Assembly: GCF_024679245.1 (NCBI RefSeq) | Contig: NC_090184.1 | Location: forward strand, 18,571,644 to 18,635,643 | Reading direction: 5' to 3' | DNA: 64,000 nt | Origin: Pseudorasbora parva | Taxonomy: Eukaryota > Chordata > Actinopteri > Cypriniformes > Gobionidae | Shown here: positions 1 through 12,039 of the stretch, piece after piece | How positions within the stretch are numbered: position 1 is the stretch's first letter | Layout: each line of letters opens with the position of its first letter | Program-made: the position numbers and the translations under genes | The notes under the pieces: model-generated | What the model saw: the letters and a program-made list of their open reading frames with translations, nothing else | Database searches by the model: none | What the model was told of the DNA's origin: nothing

Positions 1-53
1 CAGTACGATTTGTTTTTAAGAAACTGAAACTTAACAAGCCTTTAACAAGCCCT

Positions 54-167
54 GCGTCTCAATGAGCTCCCTAGTTCACTAGTCAGGGCACTGATCAGGA
101 CATAAGTCAATGGGCTGACTCCCTGATCAGTGCCCTGACAACTGAACTAGGGAGCTGATTGAGACGC
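54..167. repeat. Small palindromic element, copy 1
   Basis: The stretch begins GCGTCTCAATGAGCTCCCTA and ends with the inverse (TAGGGAGCTGATTGAGACGC), so it can fold into one long imperfect hairpin. A second copy lies at 32121-32238. This is probably a non-autonomous DNA element (MITE); the superfamily is unknown. Confidence 0.7.
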
Positions 168-479
168 AAAGACAGTTTAAATTGATTAAGATCCGTGATT
201 TTTATTTCAAATAACTGCTTCTCCTTTGAGCTTATATTCATCTAAGGGTCCTAAAATGTACTACGGTTTCCACAAAAATATTTGTATAATTTCAAAATTG
301 ATAAGTAACATATCTTGATCAGCAAACTGAGGGATTTCCATATTTAATAATTTCTGATAATTTGGACATAACTTCTAAAAGGAAGCTTGGGAGGCTCTTG
401 AGGCCAGAATCTGTCGGTGAAATCATAAAAAAAATTATGATTTATTTGATTATAAAGAAAACTACATTCAGTACTGCAT
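168..479. other. Non-coding flank of dusp2
   Basis: No gene is visible. Part of it (around 225-290) resembles a segment of the interspersed repeat seen at 52150-52545. Confidence 0.4.
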
Positions 480-1449
480 TAAACAAATGAATCCATCAGT
501 TTATTTACATATTGAAATGAGTGAACCACATAGCTTACAAAAGATCTTATCAAAACAATTTTAATTTAAAGTGCATTGCTTGAGTGAAAATAGATAAATA
601 AATATTCACAAAAACAAAGGAAATAAAATAACACTTTATAAAAAAATAAAATACATCAGCAAACGGCTTTAGTGCCTTCATCTATCGCGACACAACCGAA
701 CTTAGTTTTAAAATGACCTAGGATCACAGTATGTCAGGTCTTTGCCCTTTAAAAAGCTTGCTTGAGACTGACAATTAGACTAACTTCAAGGAAAAACTTG
801 ACATTTACCACACAGAAGACAAACCACACATCACAGCCATATATGGTCACAGCATCAGTCACTGCAGTCAAATGGAACATTGACTGATGCAACATGAGGA
901 TCTGCAGACATACGTCCTACACATATACTATTGTTGAAGGCTAAATGAAAACGAAATGCTTTAGTAGACTACACTGCTCTTAGCAAAAGAGCTTTGGCAG
1001 GACAGAAGTTGTTAGTCTTCATCAATATCTCAGATAAGTTATCTTGGGCTGATATTATAAGATCACAGTAGTTGTCAAGTACACAATGTCACAATGACAT
1101 GTGACTATACATTTTCCGTGAGGGCAGTTGGGTGTAGCGATGTGTCAGCGACGCCATTGTTGTTCGGAAACGGCAACTATTTATAGTTTGTATTGCCATA
1201 AACAATAAAGAACAGGTAGTCAGTTGATGGCGTCGACAACTTTACCCAAACAAGTTGAGTTATGCTCATTTAAAGGGTGAGATGCCACATTTGGTCTCCT
1301 TGTTAAGAGTCTCACATGTCCGTTTGTACACCCATAGCACTGAACAAAACGTCCTTTAAGCACCTTTGTAGATTTGTCACAGTCTTTGAGGTTAAAGCGG
1401 CAACCAGTTTGAAAGTTTGTGGGGCCGGTTCAAGAATTCTTGACTGACA
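480..1449 (-). other. Presumed dusp2 3' untranslated region
   Basis: There is no open frame after the dusp2 stop for about 950 bases. Minus-strand AATAAA hexamers occur at 505-500 and 446-441 and could direct polyadenylation. The AU-rich element listed separately lies just upstream of them. The boundary is inferred. Confidence 0.5.
595..603 (-). promoter_or_regulatory. AU-rich element (ATTTATTTA) in presumed dusp2 3'UTR
   Basis: On the minus strand the stretch reads ATTTATTTA, two overlapping AUUUA pentamers within an A/T-rich context, about 850 bases after the stop. Such elements destabilise immediate-early mRNAs, which fits the gene. Function is inferred. Confidence 0.45.
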
Positions 1450-3409
1450 CTAAAACGCAGTGCCGCTGTTTTCTCTGTCTAGTACAGAATAGGGACACAA
1501 AACATCCGTTTCGAACTGCAGAAGCTGGCCCATGAAAGCTAGATTGGGTGAGATGACTTGTCGGCGACGTTTCACGAAGTCAAAGGCCTCGTCCAGACGC
1601 ACACGTCGAGCGTGTATGAGGTACGCCAGGCAGATGGTGGCTGACCGGGAGATTCCCGCTTGACAGTGGACCAGCACTCGTCCGCCACTCTCTTTTATCG
1701 AATCTGCAGGTGTAATGATGGCCAGCGTTAGTTTAGCTCATCGTTATTTTAATTTAAGGATTCTGATATCACTTTTTACCATTAGGGCTTACCGATAAAG
1801 TGGATGGCCTCTGGAAAGAGCACGCGTATGTCTGCGGCCAGGCTGTCCTCCACCTTCAGAGTTTTGTACTGAAGTTCCTCCTCAAACAGGTTCGGACAGG
1901 ATGAGGATACGTTGAGCACGGCCGTGATCCCACATCGCTCCAGAGTCTCCCGTCTGGACGAGTGATGCGCGCTGCCCAGAAAGAGGAAGGGGAGGATTTC
2001 AACTGGACCACCCTGGTAATCAAAAACGGATCAAAATCAATGAGTGCACTCAAAAGGTATTGTGGGAAGAAAAAGTCACTGAATAATTCATTATGATTTC
2101 GAGATTTCTAATAGCCAACCTGGTCATAGAGAGGAGTCTTTCTTCCGGACACAACGTGCTCTGGCTCACTGAGGGCAGGATAATTTGAGCACATGACAGG
2201 AGTGGTAAAGCAGAGCTCTGGATAAAGTGCAAAGAACCCGTCAAATCCACCTAGAAAGGGTCAAAGAAAACATTTTGTTATCATTTTTTGTACATTTCAA
2301 TAATAATTATGCACTTTAAGTACAATCAACTTGGATGTTTATGTCATTTCAACTTAAATTACATTACATTACTTGTATAATTTGATGAGTCAAAGCAATG
2401 AAAAAAAGTTGTCATAACTTAAAAATTAATTATTTTATGTTTACAATGTGGAGCAAGCAAACATCTTCCCAATTTTTAATAGGCAAAAATTTACATTAAC
2501 AAATTCCATTTTTGATTAGAAATAACTGATTAAAATGTAAAACACTTTAAAATAAGGTACATTTATATTGTTTAATATTATATTTACTTTTTTTTACTAC
2601 TTTTTTTTTACAATTTTTTTTACAGTAGCCTACATTTATATACATGAGCTAAATACAATTTATTGATTTAAGTTCATCTTTCCAGGTCATATTAAATCAT
2701 ACATCATTCCAGTTCATTCAAATGTTAGCATATTTGAACGTTTTAGATCACCTGGCAAACAATACATTGTAAATACATTTATAGAAATATAAAATATAGC
2801 AACATAAAATATAGCAACATTTATACCTAAAATAAACTTTTCCCAAAACGAATGACAGCATGTCAGGTTAAGTCATATTAAATCATATTGTCAGTTAATA
2901 TTGCAGCCAAACCATTTTTGTGTATAAAATAAATACATAAATTATAGCAATTTAGCTTAATTTAAGTATTCCCAAAAAAAAACAATGACAACATTTCTAG
3001 TTTTGTGAACTTTACCTTGTAAGAAGCATATGTGCGTCGAAGCAGACTGGACCTCTAACTGAAGGGCACTGATGAGGAGACTGGCCAGACTCTCGCTCTT
3101 CAAATCCCTGACTGACCGACTGTTTTCATCCAGGACCACCACCGGAGAGAAGTCCCCGTTCCGCAGCTGGGCCAGGAGCGACTTGTCGGCCACCAGCCAT
3201 TCCAGAGACACCACGGAGCTCTTGGACCTCCGTCTCAGCATGGAATTCCAGTTGACGTTGCGGGACTCTAGGATGTGCGCTCGGGAGAAGCCGAGAAAAG
3301 GTCGACAGTCCAACACGATGCATCCCCCGGACGCAAAGAGCTCGGAGGGAGTCCGCAAAATGTGAACTAACTCACTGCCTGAGATCTCAAGAGGGTCGCC
3401 GATACCCAT
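1450..3409 (-). CDS. dusp2: dusp2-like dual-specificity MAP-kinase phosphatase, 4 exons, complete
   Basis: Exons on the minus strand are 3409-3016, 2250-2120, 2012-1793 and 1703-1450 (stop included). All introns are GT-AG and the joined frame gives 332 codons, near the 314 residues of human DUSP2. Residues 1-131 form the rhodanese-like MAPK-binding domain, with the basic docking motif LRRR at 58-61. The catalytic domain begins near [14 protein letters not shown] (176). It carries the general-acid Asp at 231 (VED) and the signature HCQAGISRS with Cys262 and Arg268. The end, [14 protein letters not shown], matches DUSP2 best; the short tail containing VLDR recalls DUSP1. Nuclear MAPK phosphatases of this group dephosphorylate Thr and Tyr of ERK/p38/JNK as immediate-early feedback regulators. 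The ATG at 3409 was chosen over upstream non-ATG codons. The class I nuclear DKP family is certain; assignment to paralogue 2 rather than 1, 4 or 5 is probable. Confidence 0.9.
2251..3015 (-). other. dusp2 intron 1
   Basis: AT-rich intron with a clean donor (GTAAAG) and acceptor (TTTCTAG). No other gene was seen. Confidence 0.8.
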
Positions 3410-3786
3410 GACCTCTCTAGACAAACAACAGTCGTGAATAAACGGATATTCTTCACAGCATTAACAAGCGCGTTCAATATATGGGAACGTATGCTATGTT
3501 GCTCTCTGGAAATAAAGTACTATAAACAATAACAAAAATAGATGACAAAACAATATTCTGTCCGTAGAGGCCTGATGTGTTTTCACAGTAGGCTATTATT
3601 GCATCGAATAATTTAGTCTTTAACAAAAAAATGTCATGTAATATTCGTCTGTATTTCGTCAAAGCTTAGTTTTAAAGTCCTTTATTTGTCAGCAGATGTG
3701 ATTCTATCGTACAGGCGGGGTTGGAAACAGTATTTGTATCGAGTCTCCTCCGCCACAGCCACGCCTTCGTTTTCCACATAAGGAAC

Positions 3787-3847
3787 AGACGTCACGTACG
3801 GAAGCACCATATATGGCCGTTGACTTAGACCGACATTCCAAATATGG
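3787..3847 (-). promoter_or_regulatory. CRE-like site plus two CArG boxes upstream of dusp2
   Basis: Two perfect CC(A/T)6GG serum-response-factor sites occur: CCATATATGG at 3807-3816 and CCAAATATGG at 3838-3847. A CRE-like TGACGTCT (minus strand) lies at about 3787-3794. They are 380-440 bases upstream of the dusp2 ATG. This is the classic layout of a growth-factor-inducible immediate-early promoter. The transcription start was not located; a weak A/T-rich TATA candidate lies near 3681-3690. Confidence 0.6.
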
Positions 3848-4979
3848 GTCTTGACGCGCTCTCATCTCTTTTCCCACCGGCACGTGGTCGTTGGGGTTAC
3901 CCGTGTTTTTTATTTAGTGACGTGAGTTTAAACAGTACCTTAGAGCCGTGCAACCGCAACACACACACGCTGGTACACGGCCTATTATTACACCTATGTG
4001 GTTGTCTTGAGGGCTTTGGACTATGTCATAAATCACAAGTTAGGTTGTTAAATCAGGAACATCGAACCACGCGCCGAAGGCAATGGTGTTATTTTTTTAT
4101 GGTTGACCGTACCATGTAATTTTGTGTGGGTGAAACACACTGTGCTACAACTTTCCACACAGGTGTATAGTTTCAGTGGGTGATGCAAGCTGTCAGGAGA
4201 GAAGAATGGGCACAAAAGATGCCAAGAATAGCAACACACACTCACATAACATAATTTACACAATCTAAATATCATAAATATAAATAAGTTTAAAATCATT
4301 TAAGAATGTAATGAATACAGAAATAAAATAAACTAAAAAGGTCAATAAATAAAAGGTCATAATAAAATAATATATTATTTAATTGTTTTGTTTGAAATAA
4401 CAATGCATTCCAAATTAGATTGCATTATAGGCCTACAGTGATAGTCAGAGGTAAACAGGTAATCAGATATATTTTCACGTTTGACAGAGATTAAAATAAA
4501 CAGGAGTGTATCTTACATGAAGTTTTATCCTGTTTTATCCTAATTTTAGCTTATTTTATTCAGTTATATCTTGTGTCTAGTGTCTCCGAGACCCCAAACA
4601 AGTATTGTGATATTTAAAACATTTTTTCAAATAGAATTAAATGATTTTTTATGAGATAGAAATTTGGATTATAATCAAATATTTATAGTAGGAAATCTGA
4701 TACATTAATGTCAATTATAATGTTTGAAAATGACTCTGGGGTATCTGAAACTCCAAAAAAAGAAAAAGAAGGAAAAAAAAACATGAAGATTAAACATATT
4801 TAGTGTATATAATATGATGACTTAATAATATACAAAATATATAGTATTTCACAACATCATTTTCTCAGTATTCAACTCAACCAAAAATCACAAAGCAAAA
4901 CTGAAACCAGATGTTTATTAGGTTTGAATGCAGTAAGCATATCTGCAATGTATTTAGGTCCTTGCTAACTGAATGATTT
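3848..4979. other. Intergenic, AT-rich
   Basis: No coding signal beyond short chance frames, and no recognised repeat. Confidence 0.5.
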
Positions 4980-5137
4980 TTAAAGGGGTAATGAACCGAG
5001 AAATCAACTTTCCCTTGAGCTTTTGATATATAAAAAGTCATCATGTTAATATAAGACAAGGAAGTTTTCAGCACTGAAACTTATATGAGTAGTTTCACCG
5101 AAAATGAGTATAAATATCTGCAATAGTAGATACCCCC

Positions 5138-5141
5138 CCAC

Positions 5142-5186
<45 letters not shown>
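5138..5186. repeat. (CA)n microsatellite
   Basis: Nearly pure CA dinucleotide run inside element E copy A. Confidence 0.95.
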
Positions 5187-5187
<1 letters not shown>

Positions 5188-5410
5188 ATCCAACTCAAGA
5201 GCATGACATATAGATGCCATAAATAGGATGGGGGTGGTGGGGTGGGTGGTTTGTGCGTGTAATACTCCATAAAGTGCGTATCTTATGCACGCGATAAAGT
5301 GCGTACCATATGCACGCCAAAATGAGTTTTGGCGTATACATTCCACGAGATTGCACACTCATACTATTGATACGCATTCACATGTGATCATGGTGTCTGC
5401 AATGTACTTG

Positions 5411-5435
5411 GTGTGTGTGTGTGTGTGTGTGTGTG

Positions 5436-5489
<54 letters not shown>
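5411..5489. repeat. (TG)n microsatellite
   Basis: About 79 bases of GT repeat with a single AG interruption near 5437. Confidence 0.95.
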
Positions 5490-5490
<1 letters not shown>

Positions 5491-5920
5491 TGCACGCTTC
5501 GTGCTTAAATCCATCAATCAGGTGGGCCAAGTAATAAAAAAATAACATTCCAATCAATCACAGGTGGATGAGAGAGAAATCATTGTGTTTGTTTGATTAG
5601 GACATTTTGCAAGCCCTGTGGGCAATTCATTCCGGTTATACCGTTTCCCACACACGTTCAAAACAATTCCCACATGTACTGACAGGGGAGCTGAAGCTCA
5701 TTAAATATGCAAATCTTATCCAATCCTAGCAGTGGCCAAGTCTTCAATCTGGCACGCTCATAAAAACCGAGCATTTCAGGAGAGAGCCTCAAAACCAGTG
5801 TAGAAAATAGCCTATTACTATTCATTATGATTTTTGGATGTAAAAACCACACAAACTACATAAATTGACCTCAGACAACAGTATAAACAAATAAAAAAAA
5901 ACTGTTCACGACACCTTTAA

Positions 5921-6894
5921 AAATAGACACTTTAAAATCAATTCTATGTGACTGGACAAACATGAAGATAAACAGATCAATTCCAAATGTACGCCTCTTT
6001 TTTTACCCCTAAGAACAAACAACACAGTGTCAGACATTAAGGAGCAGGTTGTTCTCTGGATGCTTGACTGACTCTAATAGCCTGGCCTCCCACGCATCCC
6101 CCTTATTGTGGTAGTCCAGGACTCAGTGTCTAGCCAGCATGTTCTCAGCGCACATCCGCACAGAAGCTGCTTGTACTTGTGAATGAAACGATGTGCAATG
6201 GAGAACTAGGGCATGTGGTATGAAGTGAAAAAACAACATGAACTCTGAATGCAGGATTATGGTTGGAATTAAACAGCCCAAGGGTCTGGATAATCTTTAA
6301 CAGCAATCTGTAATCTGAGGTCACATTCACAAACACTGCATTCAGACTCTCTCTGTCCCTATATCACAAGTTGTTTTTCTTCATCACTTAAACATGTATT
6401 TTTTTCTTCTTCGTGTTATCTATAAGCTAGTGTGCTTAACACTGACAAAAGCCCCCTATATTATAAACAGACGCTGAAGCTTTGGTTAAAATCGGTCACT
6501 AATTTCTACATGGTGAATAGCACATAGTGCACTATAAAGGGGATAGGGAATGATTCAGAAAGTGTAAATATGCTTCCCATTGGGGTTAAGGAAGTCTGGT
6601 TTCATATTAGTGTCACATGAACTGTCGCAGCACACACAGTCTGCTCTGGTCCAAAGACACGCAGGTCGGCACATACCAGAAAACGCATCGGACCCATTTG
6701 AATACAGCGATATGGAAATTAGGAGGAGAAATGGTTAGAGAAAACTGCGGCTTTACCAAGCTCAACAGCTCTGGCCGAGCCGTGATATATAAACAAAGTG
6801 CTCTTGGCAATTTTTAAAAAGGGGAGGAGCTGAACGATATGTCCCGCCCTTACTTCCTGTTTCAGTGAAGACAGGAAGTGAAGATGTTTCAGTG
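5921..6894. other. Intergenic, no gene seen
   Basis: Only short chance frames on both strands; nothing recognisable. Confidence 0.5.
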
Positions 6895-7300
6895 AAGACC
6901 ATAGACTGTAAAAATAATATGGACGTAGTGTCCGTGACGTCACCCATAGGATTCTGAACTGCAGTTTTGAAGTGCAAAGTAGAGACGAGCTGTCAATGCG
7001 TCATCGCGCGTCACGGCCGGATAACAAAAAATGGGCAAAGAGGCGGGACGTGGGCGGAACTGAGGTGACGCAATGACTAACAGACAGCGGATAAATGGCT
7101 ATCCACCTGTCAATCAAATTGGCCACGCCCTTAATTATGCAGAACTTTAAGGGTTTATATAGCCGTATATAGGCCTGTGGCCTCCCTAGTGGCCAGTATG
7201 AATTGCAGAGGAATTGCAGTTTAAGTTACTTCCGTATTAGCTTCAACAGAAACTGCGAGAGGTTGCCGCTTGGTGAAGACTTGGATTGACACCCCATCTT
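6895..7300. repeat. Interspersed repeat P, copy 1
   Basis: The core (about 7000-7170) matches 28040-28200, for example around AGGCGGGACGTGGGCGGA and CTATCCACCTGTCAATCA. This is a mid-copy cyprinid-type repeat of unknown class. Confidence 0.6.
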
Positions 7301-7784
7301 TCAGTGAAGACAACTGATGGGAATATCCAATCTGTCCGATTACACGGCAGGTGCAAATACACGTATTCAATTCATATCAGATTTATTTCCACATATGAAT
7401 GAGGCCTGAAACTGATCTGAGAATATAAAAAAGGGATGGAGGCGAATGACGTTAACAAGGTGGACATGAATTGCGATCACAAGCAACAAGGGCTCGCCTC
7501 TTTTTTCTCCAGGCTGGTCTCACAAAATTCCGTGAAATGAATGCGAACCCTTAACTCAAAATCCTTGTTAGTTTCACAGAACCGCCGAAAATTCTGTGAT
7601 GGGTCCATGGAAGTGATGCCTATGTGAGTCAGTGACAGGCAGCATCCATGGTCCACACACAGACTCCCAACACACATTTAATTCTTTGCATTTGCAAAAG
7701 GAGATGTGATTTTAAGAATATTTATAGGCTACTTTTATATTTTGGAGCAACTCCACTTCTAACCTAAACCTACTTCTAAAAAAG
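7301..7784. other. Intergenic
   Basis: No gene or clear repeat seen. Confidence 0.4.
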
Positions 7785-9001
7785 GAGTATCGATTCAGAA
7801 TTTGGATCACCAATGTCACGTGAATTCAGTAGTTTGACACGCAATCTGAATAATGAATCGATACGCTGATTCATAACCGTTCGAATCTTTGTTAGCGGAA
7901 TGAAAACAAGCAGGGAAGAGAAGACAATGCTGAATAAAGTCGTAGTTTTTGTTACTTTTGGACCAAAATGTATTTTCAATGCTTCAAGAGAGTCTAACTA
8001 ACTAACTGATGTCACATATGGACTACTTTGATGATGTTTTTATTCCCTTTCTGGAAAGGGACAGTATACCGTACATACATTCAATGGAGGAACAGAAAAG
8101 CCTCGATCTTAATATAAAATATCTTAAACTGTGTTCCGAAGATGAACGGGGGTCTTATGGGTGTCAAACAACATTAGGGTGAGTCATTTTGGGGGGAACT
8201 AACTAGCCTGACGTGGTCATACTCAATTCTAGTCAGAATATGAGTCTGAAACTGCTCCATTGGGCTGTGATTATGGGGCGTGTTTCAGCCGAACCAGGAA
8301 AGATATAAATTGGACAGACCTACAACCAATCAGAGCAACGAAGCGACGCATTGTCAAATGTCAACAGAGCTCAACTGCACTGTGTTGCCAAGTCCGCGTT
8401 TTTTTCCCCGTGGGTTGTTTTCTATGTCCGCGGGTTGAAGCGACTATAATGTGATATATAGACCCATGAGTGCAAATTTTAACAGGCAACCGTGCCAAAA
8501 TAACACATTTTACCCCACAAATGCCATTTTCCCCCCGGAGAACCCCCCGAGAAGCTATTGTTCAGGGCTAGTAGTTGGCGGGTTTTGTTGTAAAAACTTG
8601 GCAACCCTGTCTGCACACGCGCTGGAATCAGGCTGGAATACACGATCTTTGCCGGTGTTGTAAAAAAATAAAAAAATTGAATGATACACAGAGTACTTAC
8701 CCAACATGATCATCATTTCTTAGAGAAATTGTGAAGGTGAATGCATATACAAACAAGCTCTCCGTTTAGGATTCGAAAAAATATAATCCAAGCCCCTTTG
8801 ATGACGTGATGATTACGTTACTGTTGATCATCTGTCCGTTATCGTCTAAAGCCCGCCCTGATGATTTCATTGGTCCGAACAGTTTCTGTTCGGGGATAAT
8901 CACTCCTCTATGGATCGAGGCCAGACCGAACTGCCCGACCTAAAAATGTTGTGGGCGAGGACAAGTTCAGCTGGCATCCAGGCAAGGAACTAACACTTTA
9001 A
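7785..9001 (+). mobile_element. Palindromic TTAA element A, truncated copy split by element R
   Basis: Segments 7785-8203 and 8995-8997 align with the right part of the 774-bp copies at 21959, 23812 and 49441 and end at a TTAA (8998-9001). Element R is inserted inside its right terminal repeat and duplicated 9 bp. The left end is missing. Confidence 0.7.
8204..8985 (+). mobile_element. Element R, full-length 782-bp copy with 9-bp target duplication
   Basis: Starts TAGCCTGACGTGG and ends GGCATCCAGGCAA, giving short inverted termini (TAGCCTG / CAGGC..). The 9-mer GGAACTAAC flanks it at 8195-8203 and 8986-8994. There is no transposase, so it is non-autonomous. Other copies lie at 41866-47643 (inverted, split by the LTR element), 9105-9210 (fragment) and 48225-48320 (internally deleted). 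A 9-bp duplication points to a Mutator-like origin, but this is inference. Confidence 0.75.
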
Positions 9002-9104
9002 CATGTGACATTTTAATCATATTTTGCTAAAATGAACAAAATGACTTTAAATGAAAATATTTGTTCATTTTGCTGTCCAAGATCCAAGTCCGTAAAATGA
9101 TCCG

Positions 9105-9210
9105 AACTTCCCACTACTTTGCGTCGCTCAACATTCGTCACGTACTCTGTTGCTCTGAATGGTTGTAAGTCTATCCAATTGATGTCTTTCCTGGTTCGGG
9201 TGAGCATTTG
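9105..9210 (-). repeat. Element R fragment
   Basis: Inverted match to about 8280-8360 of the full copy (GATGTCTTTCCTGGTTCGG and the neighbouring stretch). Confidence 0.6.
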
Positions 9211-10716
9211 TCAGTAATTTTGCAAAATCTGTTGGTGAGTGAACGTCAGGCCTAAAATTGTGCAGTGTGAACTTGGCATTGATGTAGAGACTTTCAACCA
9301 GCATAACAAACATGTTTCTAGAACTAATCAACTACTGCCTTTAAGCAAGAATTACAACTGTGTAAAAATAATTGCTTGTTTAAAAGGTAGAATGTTTCTT
9401 ATAAAAAAACGTGATTATGGTTAACATGATAAATGTTATTTTGGTTTTTAAATGAGAAAACAGGTGCATAAGTGACTAAGTTTGATCATAACTTGAAATC
9501 TACACCACATGTGACAATATTGAATGCTATACAGTACAGATAGTGTTTAAAACCGCTGGGGAGGTTGGGGATTTTTAATACTGTTTTGGTGAGTCTGACT
9601 CAACCAGGAGTGAAACTTATGCTTTATTTCGATTAGTCCACTTTAGACATTTTACTAACTATAAGTAACTTTGCAACTACTTGTTAACTAACTCTCTTTA
9701 GTAGACTGTTAGATCAGGGTTAGTGTAATGAGGGGTTCAGGGTAGTAGAACAAGTTGACATGTAGTTGCAAAGTTACTAGAGAATGTCTGTATCAAAATA
9801 AAGTGTTAGCAGATACTAGGCAGACAGTCTGCTAATACTAATTTGAGTTATTTAACATATAGATGCAAAGTTACTTACAGTAGTATAATGTCTAATGTGG
9901 ACTATCAAAATAAAGTGTTAAACAAAACATTTAATGGAATGTAAGATGTCACAGCTGATGTGTAAATATATACATGACATAACTGTAACACAGACGCAGA
10001 AAATCGTTCTACCTCACAGTCATTTCCTGCTCCTGAAGTCATGTAATAGCTGTCATTTCCTGTAATCAATTGTAGAACCACTACTGTAAAAATTACTGTG
10101 AAAGTACGGCAACAAAATGCAAATTCAAATGAGAGTCTGGAAAGTATAGCCAGAAATAAAGTGGAGATTCACCATTATTCTTTTTTCTTTACGGCATGGA
10201 ACATCTCCCACAAGTCTGAGCTCACATTTTATTTATTTTAATTGACAACAACAAACACATTGCACTACTGAGGGAGGGTGTGTGTGTGTCAGTGAGTCAC
10301 ATACTAAGAATGGAAATGACGGTTCCTAATCGATACAGCGTATCAAATGTGATGCATCACAAGAATGCAGTCTTATGCTATTGCTCAAAAACTCCCCTTA
10401 TGATAATTAAATTTGCCTGTGGTCAGCCAAACCAACGTAAAATGACATCATTATGTCTCATGCTGACATGAAGAATTATTCATAACTCTCATGTTCTGCT
10501 AAGACTGACTTTACTTTTTTTATATGTGGGGTCCTAGTCTCAGTCATGTATGTGTATCTTAATTATATTAAATGTTCCTCAGACCTCAGTGTTGAAGCTT
10601 TATTCGCCTGATTTAACATGTGACTCCTATTTCTGTCAATTTGAAGTCCCAAAAAAGTCCCATCAGTTAATGCATTAACAACCTTTAACTAACAATGAGC
10701 AATACATGTGTTAGAC
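9211..10716. other. Intergenic with a repeat at 9600-9930
   Basis: The 9600-9930 portion contains repeated motifs such as CAAAATAAAGTGTTAGCAGA and TTGACATGTAGTTGCAAAG. They recur at about 34640-34800, so it is an interspersed repeat. No gene was found. Confidence 0.5.
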
Positions 10717-11642
10717 CAGGGGTTTTCAAACTTTATGACGCCAAAGACACCCAAATTTGATAAACCTTTTATGATGGACCCCCTTACTAAAATCCATTTA
10801 TATATTTATGTTTGAAAAACAACGTTTAAACTGTTAAGATTAACATGCAAATGTAAGTTTGACATTACAAACACATCATATTGTTTCCAAACCAAAATTG
10901 GCTATACTTAAAGTTGGATGTATAAACCTGAAGAAGAACATTTTCAATTAAAAATTATTTGTATAAGCAACTTTCACAATAAATGTAAGTAGCTTACATA
11001 CTGCTTTAAGAATATTGCCTTACAACCCCAGTGAGCGAGATAAAAGTGACTATAGTGAGAAAAACTCACTAGAAAAAGACAAAATTCTACACTGTAAAAA
11101 GTTGTGTTGGTTTTTGTTGGTTTAACTTAAAAAAATAAGTAACCTGGTTACCTTAAAATTTTGAGTTTATTGAAATTAAAAATTTGAGTTGATACAATGA
11201 AGGAAATTTGTTTAATAAATAGAAACTCAAAATATTTTTGTATCTGAACCACATAAAACAATTGATAAATCATGAAAATCGCACAATTTGGCATGTTTCA
11301 CTGCGTCATCATAAATAAAACACACAATTACGCAATAATATTTTAATAAAGGGTGTCGAATCTCAAAAAATGTTCATTGTATTAACTCAAAATGTTAATT
11401 TCAATGAACTCAATTTTTTAAGGCAACCAGGTAACTTTTTTCCTAAATAATTTTTTACAGTGTAGAAAGTATGTATACTACAAGAAAGTGGAGAGACATT
11501 TAGAAATGAGAACATGTTAGAATGTTCGGTAGATTTGATCAATTTTTGATTTGTCTTTTTATTCTCTAAAATTTTCTGGGGACCCCTTAGAACCCTCGGG
11601 AGGACCCCTGGGGATCCCCGGACTGCAGTTTGAAAATCCCTG
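10717..11642. mobile_element. hAT-like non-autonomous element
   Basis: Termini are CAGGGGTTTTCAAACT and the inverse (AGTTTGAAAATCCCTG), flanked by the imperfect 8-mers TGTTAGAC and TGTAAGAG. CAGRG-type ends and 8-bp duplications are typical of hAT elements. A second hairpin element (11091-11463) is nested inside. Confidence 0.6.
11091..11463. mobile_element. Hairpin MITE nested in the hAT-like element
   Basis: Left ACACTGTAAAAAGTTG and right TTTTTTACAGTGT are inverted. The inner arms around AAGTAACCTGGTTACC and GGCAACCAGGTAACTT also pair. Confidence 0.55.
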
Positions 11643-12030
11643 TGTAAGAGTATTTAATTATCTTTATTTACATTAGTGAATAAAAATACCTTACAGGTCA
11701 GAAGTCATATTAGATCCGAATATTCGAAAGATCGAAGTCATCATGCCGTAAACGGTTTAATTGAGGATGCCGTATCGATGTGGCAATTTCAGAGGGGAGA
11801 CTAATTGGCACACAAGATACAACTTTTGATTTTTATAATATATTGGTAAATGTTGACATGAATAAACTATAATGACTAATAAATACATATTTTTCACTTT
11901 AAGGTCATGTTAATTTATGTAGTTAATTAATATTAACAAATGAAACCTTATTTTAAAGTCCTAACAAAACTACAAATATAAACCAATGGCATGAAGTGTA
12001 TCAGAGAATTTTATTAACTGCATTATTTAT
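11643..12030. other. Intergenic
   Basis: AT-rich, no gene seen. Confidence 0.4.
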
Positions 12031-12039
12031 TGTTTTTAT

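Larger units (their letters stand above)
4984..5916 (-). mobile_element. TTAA-flanked element E, copy A, carrying CA and TG microsatellites
   Basis: Flanked by TTAA at 4980-4983 and 5917-5920. The ends are AGGGGTAATGAACCGAG and the inverse of AGGTGTCGTGAACAG. The same family occurs inverted at 57648-58873. It contains dinucleotide arrays at 5138-5186 and 5411-5489. No transposase is visible, so it is a non-autonomous element of a TTAA-targeting type (piggyBac- or Kolobok-like). Confidence 0.65.

Noticed and set aside
3072..3365. Plus-strand frame over dusp2 exon 1
   Set aside because: Antisense shadow of the CH2-domain exon.
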